Origin: an uncultured Clostridia bacterium
GTDB taxonomy: Bacteria > Bacillota > Clostridia > Christensenellales > Borkfalkiaceae
DNA length: 8,898 nt
Reading direction: 5' to 3'
Assembly (NCBI GenBank): GCA_947629605.1
Contig: CANREK010000046.1
Span: forward strand, 1-8,898
Shown: piece after piece, positions 5,631 to 8,898 of the stretch
How the letters are laid out: every line of letters starts with the position of its first letter
How positions within the stretch are numbered: the stretch's first letter is position 1
The notes under the pieces: model-generated
Seen by the model: only the letters and a program-made list of their open reading frames with translations
Databases searched by the model: none
Told to the model about the DNA's origin: nothing
Position numbers and translations under genes: made by a program

Positions 5631-8600
5631 TTACTCTTCACTTTTCAATTCCTCTTTGTCTTTGCGGTTTCTCACGATCGTTCTGCCGAGGAAATATCCC
5701 ATCACGCCGATCCCTGCGGCGAGGGCGACTTCCACAAGCACGACATACCACACCCATGTGAGGTTGTACTGTGCGCCCTTGGAGAGGTCGAGCTCCGCAT
5801 TGGGGTCGTATGCCGCTTCGGCGCGGAAGGTATCGACGAGCGTCCAAAGCACGTCATGGGCGGCGTTTTCGGAGATCTTATAGGCCGTATCATTCCGCAA
5901 TGTGGAGAATGCCGGCGCGGTGAGACCGTTGGTGAGCCAGATATCGTTGCCCGCCCAGATGCCGCGATAGGGGGGCATGTACGTCTCGGTCGACTCCATC
6001 CAGTCGGTGACGATGGTGCCGTGGAAGTCCCATTCGCCGCGCACGATCTCGGTGACGAGGCCGTAGTTGGCGCCCGTCCAGACCCTGCCGAGGCGGTTCA
6101 TGGCCGTCATGAGCGCATTCCCGCCGCCCTTCTTTATCATGAGCTCAAAGGGGCGGAGATAGTTCTCGCGCAGTGCCTGTTCGGTGAGGAAGGTGAAGAG
6201 GCCCTCGCGGTTGTATTCGCTGTCGTTGGCGACGAAGTGCTTCACATAGGAATAGACGCCCATGTCCTTTGCGCCGCGCACGGTCTCCGCGCACATGTAG
6301 CCCGCGAGCAAGCTGTCCTCGCTGTAATATTCGCCGTTTCTGCCGCCGAAGGGGTTGCGGTGAAGGTTGGCCCCGGGCGCATACCATCCGCGGAGGCCGT
6401 CCATGGACTTTCTCTCTCTGCCGACGGAGAGCCCGAAGGCATAGGAGAGCCTTTCACTCCAAGTCTGCGCGAGCATCGTGCCGCTCGGATAGGCCATGAA
6501 CGTGCAGGAGGTCCCGTCGCCGCCCGTGACGCGGGTGTTGCAGCCGAGGGGCCCGTCGAGGTCGACATACTGCACCTTGCCGATGCTGTCGATGGCCGCC
6601 GTCTTGAAGTAGCCGTCCTGCACGAGGTTGACGAGTTCGGCATCGGTGATGTTGGCGATGAGGAGAGACCAGCTCGCGTCGTTGTAATCTTCGACGTTGA
6701 GCATGTCCGAGAACTTCATCCCGTTCTGCGCTTTTTCGCGCTTGGCGCCGAGATATCCCGCATATTGCAGCTGCGCCTGTGTCGGCTCCACCTGTTTGGA
6801 GACGCGTGCGGCGTCGTCCGTTCTGTTGCGCGGCGTCGCGATCTTTTGGGGATAGGTCGCCTTGAAGTCGGCACGGGAGAGATACTTGACGGGAACTTCC
6901 TCATGACTGCCGTCGAGGTCGGACTCGTCGATGGTCTCATCGTTGCCGTTTCCGCTGAGATTGGTGAAGCGGTTTTCGACCTTGTTGCCCGTGTCCGCAT
7001 CATTTTCGTAGCATACGGTCTCGGACATGGTATAGGCAAAATCCGTCTCGGCGCTCTTGATGTCGTGCGCGTTCTGCATGAGCATGACGTGATATTCGCC
7101 CGCATCGAGCTCATAGCCCGTGTGATCGTTGTGGTTGGCGTCGTAGCAGTCGTAGGAGGCCATGTCCTGCACGCGGAGGGTGAGCGTCACAACCTCGCTC
7201 TCCTGCGGTGCGAGCACTCTCGTCTTTGCAAACGCCCCGAGCACGACGGAGGACTTTTCGATTTGGCCCTTGATATAGGGGGCGGAGTAGTAGAGTTCGA
7301 CGACATCCGCACCCGGGAAGCCTCCCTCGGGGGCGAGATTCTTGACCTCGACGGTAAAGACGAGGGTGTCATCCTTTTGAAGCACGCCCGACGTTTTGGA
7401 TTCGTTTCCGACCTTGACGTCCTTCACCGTCCACGAGAAATCGGTGTAGGAGAGGCCGTAGCCGAACGGCCACTGCACGACGCCCTCATATCCGTCGCCG
7501 TATTCGTTGTGGATGCTGTCCCAATAGTGCTCGGCATTTGCCGTTTCAAACCACTTGTAGCCGACATAGATGCCCTCGGAATAGTCCACATAGGCGCGAT
7601 ATCGGCTCTCTTCGCCCTTGCAGTTGGCGTAGACCGTGCCCGCGCCCGCTTCCCCAGAACCCTTGTCGCCCTGCGCGATCGCGGAGGGGGTGGTGCCGAG
7701 GATGTCATAGGCGTAGGTGTCCGTCGTTCTGCCCGAGGGGGAGACCTTGACGCGCTGCGTCTTGACGGAACCGTCGGCGTTCTTTTCGTAGATGGCCCTG
7801 CCGTCCGCATCGTAGGTCGGCTCGTTGTCGCCGTTGAGGGCGGGCACGGGTTCATCCTTATAGCCGCGCAAGACGTTGATGACGCCTCTCACGCCCGTCA
7901 GTCCCGTGATGCCGACGAGGAGCGCCCCGTCGATCTTGTCATTGTCCAAAAATCCCGTCTCCATCGTGTTGGCGGTGTTGAGAATGACGATGACCTTGTC
8001 GCACAGTTGCGTCGCGACGTCGATCATGTCCTCTTCCTCGGTGGAGAGTTCGAGATAGTGACGGCTGTTGTCCGTTGTTTTGTCATTTCTGCCCGCCGAG
8101 ACCTGCTTGACCTGTTTGAGTTCGAGGTCCTTGCTCTCGCTCCCCGTTCTCCCGATGACGACGATCCCGACCTTGGAGAAGGCTTGGATGCTGTCCGAAA
8201 GATCCAGATATTGCTGTTTGGAGGGCTCGCGGAGCACAAAGATCTCTTCACTGCCGAATTGAACGCCGCCGCGGTATTCTAAATAGTCTTGATCGCCGTA
8301 GGTCTTGCTGTGGGCGGTGTAATAGTCTCTGTAAAGATTGTAGAGATCTTGGTTGTATCGGATGCCCGCCTCTTCGAGCGCGGGGAAGAACTTGATCTTT
8401 TGCAGATCGGTGTTCGCATAGCCCGAGCCGAACGCCATCGTCATCCAATCGTATGCCGCCCAGCCGAATACGTTGACGCCTTGGTCGAGCTCCTCCTGAG
8501 AGAGGGGGAGCGCCGGCGTGTCGCTTGTATCTTTCTCGTTTTTGAGAAGCACGGTGCCCTCTTCCACAATGTCCTCGCAGAGAGCTTCCCCATCCGCAAG

Positions 8601-8765
8601 CGCGACCGCATCCGCCGTCTGCGCCCGACCGTACAGAAAGAGACTGATGTCCTCGTAGAACATGGAGGCGGCGATGATGAGCGCAAGCATGATGACAAAC
8701 AGCAGCGTCATGCACGGCGCAAAGATCGCGACTGCCTTTTTGACCGACATTCTCTTCTTTGCCAT
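5631..8765 (-). CDS. GH3 beta-glucosidase-like enzyme with reversed domain order and two membrane anchors
   Basis: This 1044-residue surface exo-enzyme probably releases glucose from beta-gluco-oligosaccharides. The N-terminal membrane segment is ~11-36. The alpha/beta-sandwich domain comes first (~60-440): EGTVLLKNE at 69-77, IGRTGSESKD at 204-213 with Glu210 as a possible acid/base, and PSGR at 343-346 after an insertion of about 40 residues. An FnIII-like domain spans ~445-575. The TIM-barrel domain comes last (~680-950): DGPLG at 737-741, MAYPSGTMLAQTWS, NPFGGRNGEYYSEDS at 804-818, Lys842-His843, and the nucleophile Asp921 in GTIVTDWMES. A second membrane segment at ~1003-1027 ends in a basic, charged tail. 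Most GH3 enzymes have the barrel first; the reversed order is known from Ruminococcus albus and Butyrivibrio beta-glucosidases. The start at 8765 is set by AGGAGA at 8771-8776; the open frame extends to 8864 but crosses the promoter. Exact sugar specificity cannot be read from the sequence. Confidence 0.93.
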   Translation of the reverse strand: MAKKRMSVKKAVAIFAPCMTLLFVIMLALIIAASMFYEDISLFLYGRAQTADAVALADGEALCEDIVEEGTVLLKNEKDTSDTPALPLSQEELDQGVNVFGWAAYDWMTMAFGSGYANTDLQKIKFFPALEEAGIRYNQDLYNLYRDYYTAHSKTYGDQDYLEYRGGVQFGSEEIFVLREPSKQQYLDLSDSIQAFSKVGIVVIGRTGSESKDLELKQVKQVSAGRNDKTTDNSRHYLELSTEEEDMIDVATQLCDKVIVILNTANTMETGFLDNDKIDGALLVGITGLTGVRGVINVLRGYKDEPVPALNGDNEPTYDADGRAIYEKNADGSVKTQRVKVSPSGRTTDTYAYDILGTTPSAIAQGDKGSGEAGAGTVYANCKGEESRYRAYVDYSEGIYVGYKWFETANAEHYWDSIHNEYGDGYEGVVQWPFGYGLSYTDFSWTVKDVKVGNESKTSGVLQKDDTLVFTVEVKNLAPEGGFPGADVVELYYSAPYIKGQIEKSSVVLGAFAKTRVLAPQESEVVTLTLRVQDMASYDCYDANHNDHTGYELDAGEYHVMLMQNAHDIKSAETDFAYTMSETVCYENDADTGNKVENRFTNLSGNGNDETIDESDLDGSHEEVPVKYLSRADFKATYPQKIATPRNRTDDAARVSKQVEPTQAQLQYAGYLGAKREKAQNGMKFSDMLNVEDYNDASWSLLIANITDAELVNLVQDGYFKTAAIDSIGKVQYVDLDGPLGCNTRVTGGDGTSCTFMAYPSGTMLAQTWSERLSYAFGLSVGRERKSMDGLRGWYAPGANLHRNPFGGRNGEYYSEDSLLAGYMCAETVRGAKDMGVYSYVKHFVANDSEYNREGLFTFLTEQALRENYLRPFELMIKKGGGNALMTAMNRLGRVWTGANYGLVTEIVRGEWDFHGTIVTDWMESTETYMPPYRGIWAGNDIWLTNGLTAPAFSTLRNDTAYKISENAAHDVLWTLVDTFRAEAAYDPNAELDLSKGAQYNLTWVWYVVLVEVALAAGIGVMGYFLGRTIVRNRKDKEELKSEE

Positions 8766-8770
8766 AATAT

Positions 8771-8776
8771 TCTCCT
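8771..8776 (-). promoter_or_regulatory. Ribosome binding site that sets the GH3 start
   Basis: AGGAGA lies five bases before the ATG at 8765. It rules in MAKKRMSVKK as the N-terminus, which places the membrane segment at a normal distance from the start, and rules out the upstream in-frame ATG at 8864. Confidence 0.75.
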
Positions 8777-8788
8777 TATCACATTCCC

Positions 8789-8809
8789 GCCCGCACCGCG
8801 GGCTTTTTT
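8789..8809. other. Hairpin at the very start of the GH3 leader
   Basis: GCCCGC, loop ACC, GCGGGC is a perfect six-pair GC stem. On the plus strand six T follow, so it has terminator form in that direction, but no plus-strand gene leads into it. On the minus strand it would begin within about five bases of the predicted GH3 transcription start (near 8807), giving a 5'-end stem-loop upstream of the ribosome binding site, possibly an mRNA stabiliser. Confidence 0.6.
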
Positions 8810-8813
8810 CCAT

Positions 8814-8843
8814 ATTATAAAGAAGCCCTCCGCCGCCTTTCAA
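8814..8843 (-). promoter_or_regulatory. Promoter of the GH3 gene
   Basis: TTGAAA (8843-8838), five of six to consensus, is followed after 18 bp by a perfect TATAAT (8819-8814). Transcription would begin near 8807 and give a leader of about 42 nt. Both boxes align with those of the GH16 operon promoter at a constant offset of 5699 bp. Confidence 0.78.
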
Positions 8844-8854
8844 CCCCCTCTGCC

Positions 8855-8884
8855 TAAATTGCAATTTGATTACATAAATTGTTC
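8855..8884 (-). promoter_or_regulatory. Tandem-repeat activator site upstream of the GH3 promoter
   Basis: The minus strand has ACAATTTA (8882-8875) and GCAATTTA (8862-8855), a direct repeat with seven of eight identical bases and a 20-bp period, with TGTAA (8874-8870) between them. The proximal unit lies in a perfect 12-bp palindrome, AAATTGCAATTT (8856-8867), 12 bp from the -35 box. The GH16 operon promoter has the same layout. LytTR binding is inferred; the palindrome could instead serve a different dimeric regulator. Confidence 0.5.
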
Positions 8885-8898
8885 CAACGGAGCAGTTT

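Noticed and set aside
5610..8282. 890-codon open frame on the plus strand across the GH3 gene
   Set aside because: It is antisense to a gene with clear GH3 motifs, has no family resemblance, and its product is a GC-biased shadow rich in Val, Arg and Asp.
8766..8864. N-terminal extension of the GH3 protein to 8864
   Set aside because: It includes the promoter and the GC hairpin, and the ATG at 8765 has AGGAGA at the right distance.

Overview
The window looks like chromosomal DNA from a Gram-positive (Bacillota/Clostridia-like) gut or rumen bacterium that degrades plant beta-glucans. This is inferred from strong AGGAGG-type ribosome binding sites, lipoprotein signal peptides, sigma-A style promoters, an AgrC/AgrA-like two-component system, and a beta-glucosidase with the reversed domain order known from rumen clostridia. 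The genus cannot be fixed from the sequence. All five genes are on the minus strand, so they are read from right to left.

Right part (8898 to 5631): an intergenic promoter region with upstream repeats, then a 1044-residue GH3 beta-glucosidase-like protein with a membrane anchor at each end. Middle gap (5630 to 5242): no convincing gene. It holds a 140-bp inverted-repeat element, a related short hairpin, an AT-rich 7-bp repeat and, at its left end, a near-consensus promoter. Next come a LytTR response regulator (5241 to 4522) and an overlapping AgrC-type sensor kinase (4529 to 3171), closed by an intrinsic terminator. Left part (3170 to 1): a second promoter region, then two GH16 licheninase-type genes 25 bp apart. 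One is a short single-domain enzyme. The other is a long modular lipoprotein that runs off the left edge.

The enzymes form a simple scheme. Surface-attached GH16 enzymes would cut mixed-linkage beta-1,3-1,4-glucan, and the membrane-tethered GH3 would remove glucose from the oligosaccharides. No transporter is in view.

The most interesting signal is regulatory. The GH3 promoter and the GH16 operon promoter, 5.7 kb apart, share the same layout when aligned at one fixed offset: a direct repeat of a CAATTT-like unit with a 20-bp period, a TGTAA between the two units, 12 bp from the AAATTGCAAT core to the -35 box, and an 18-bp spacer. LytTR regulators typically bind tandem repeats about two helical turns apart, so the regulator encoded between the two enzyme units is the obvious candidate to control both. 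This would be a locus-specific beta-glucan regulon run by a two-component family better known from quorum sensing.
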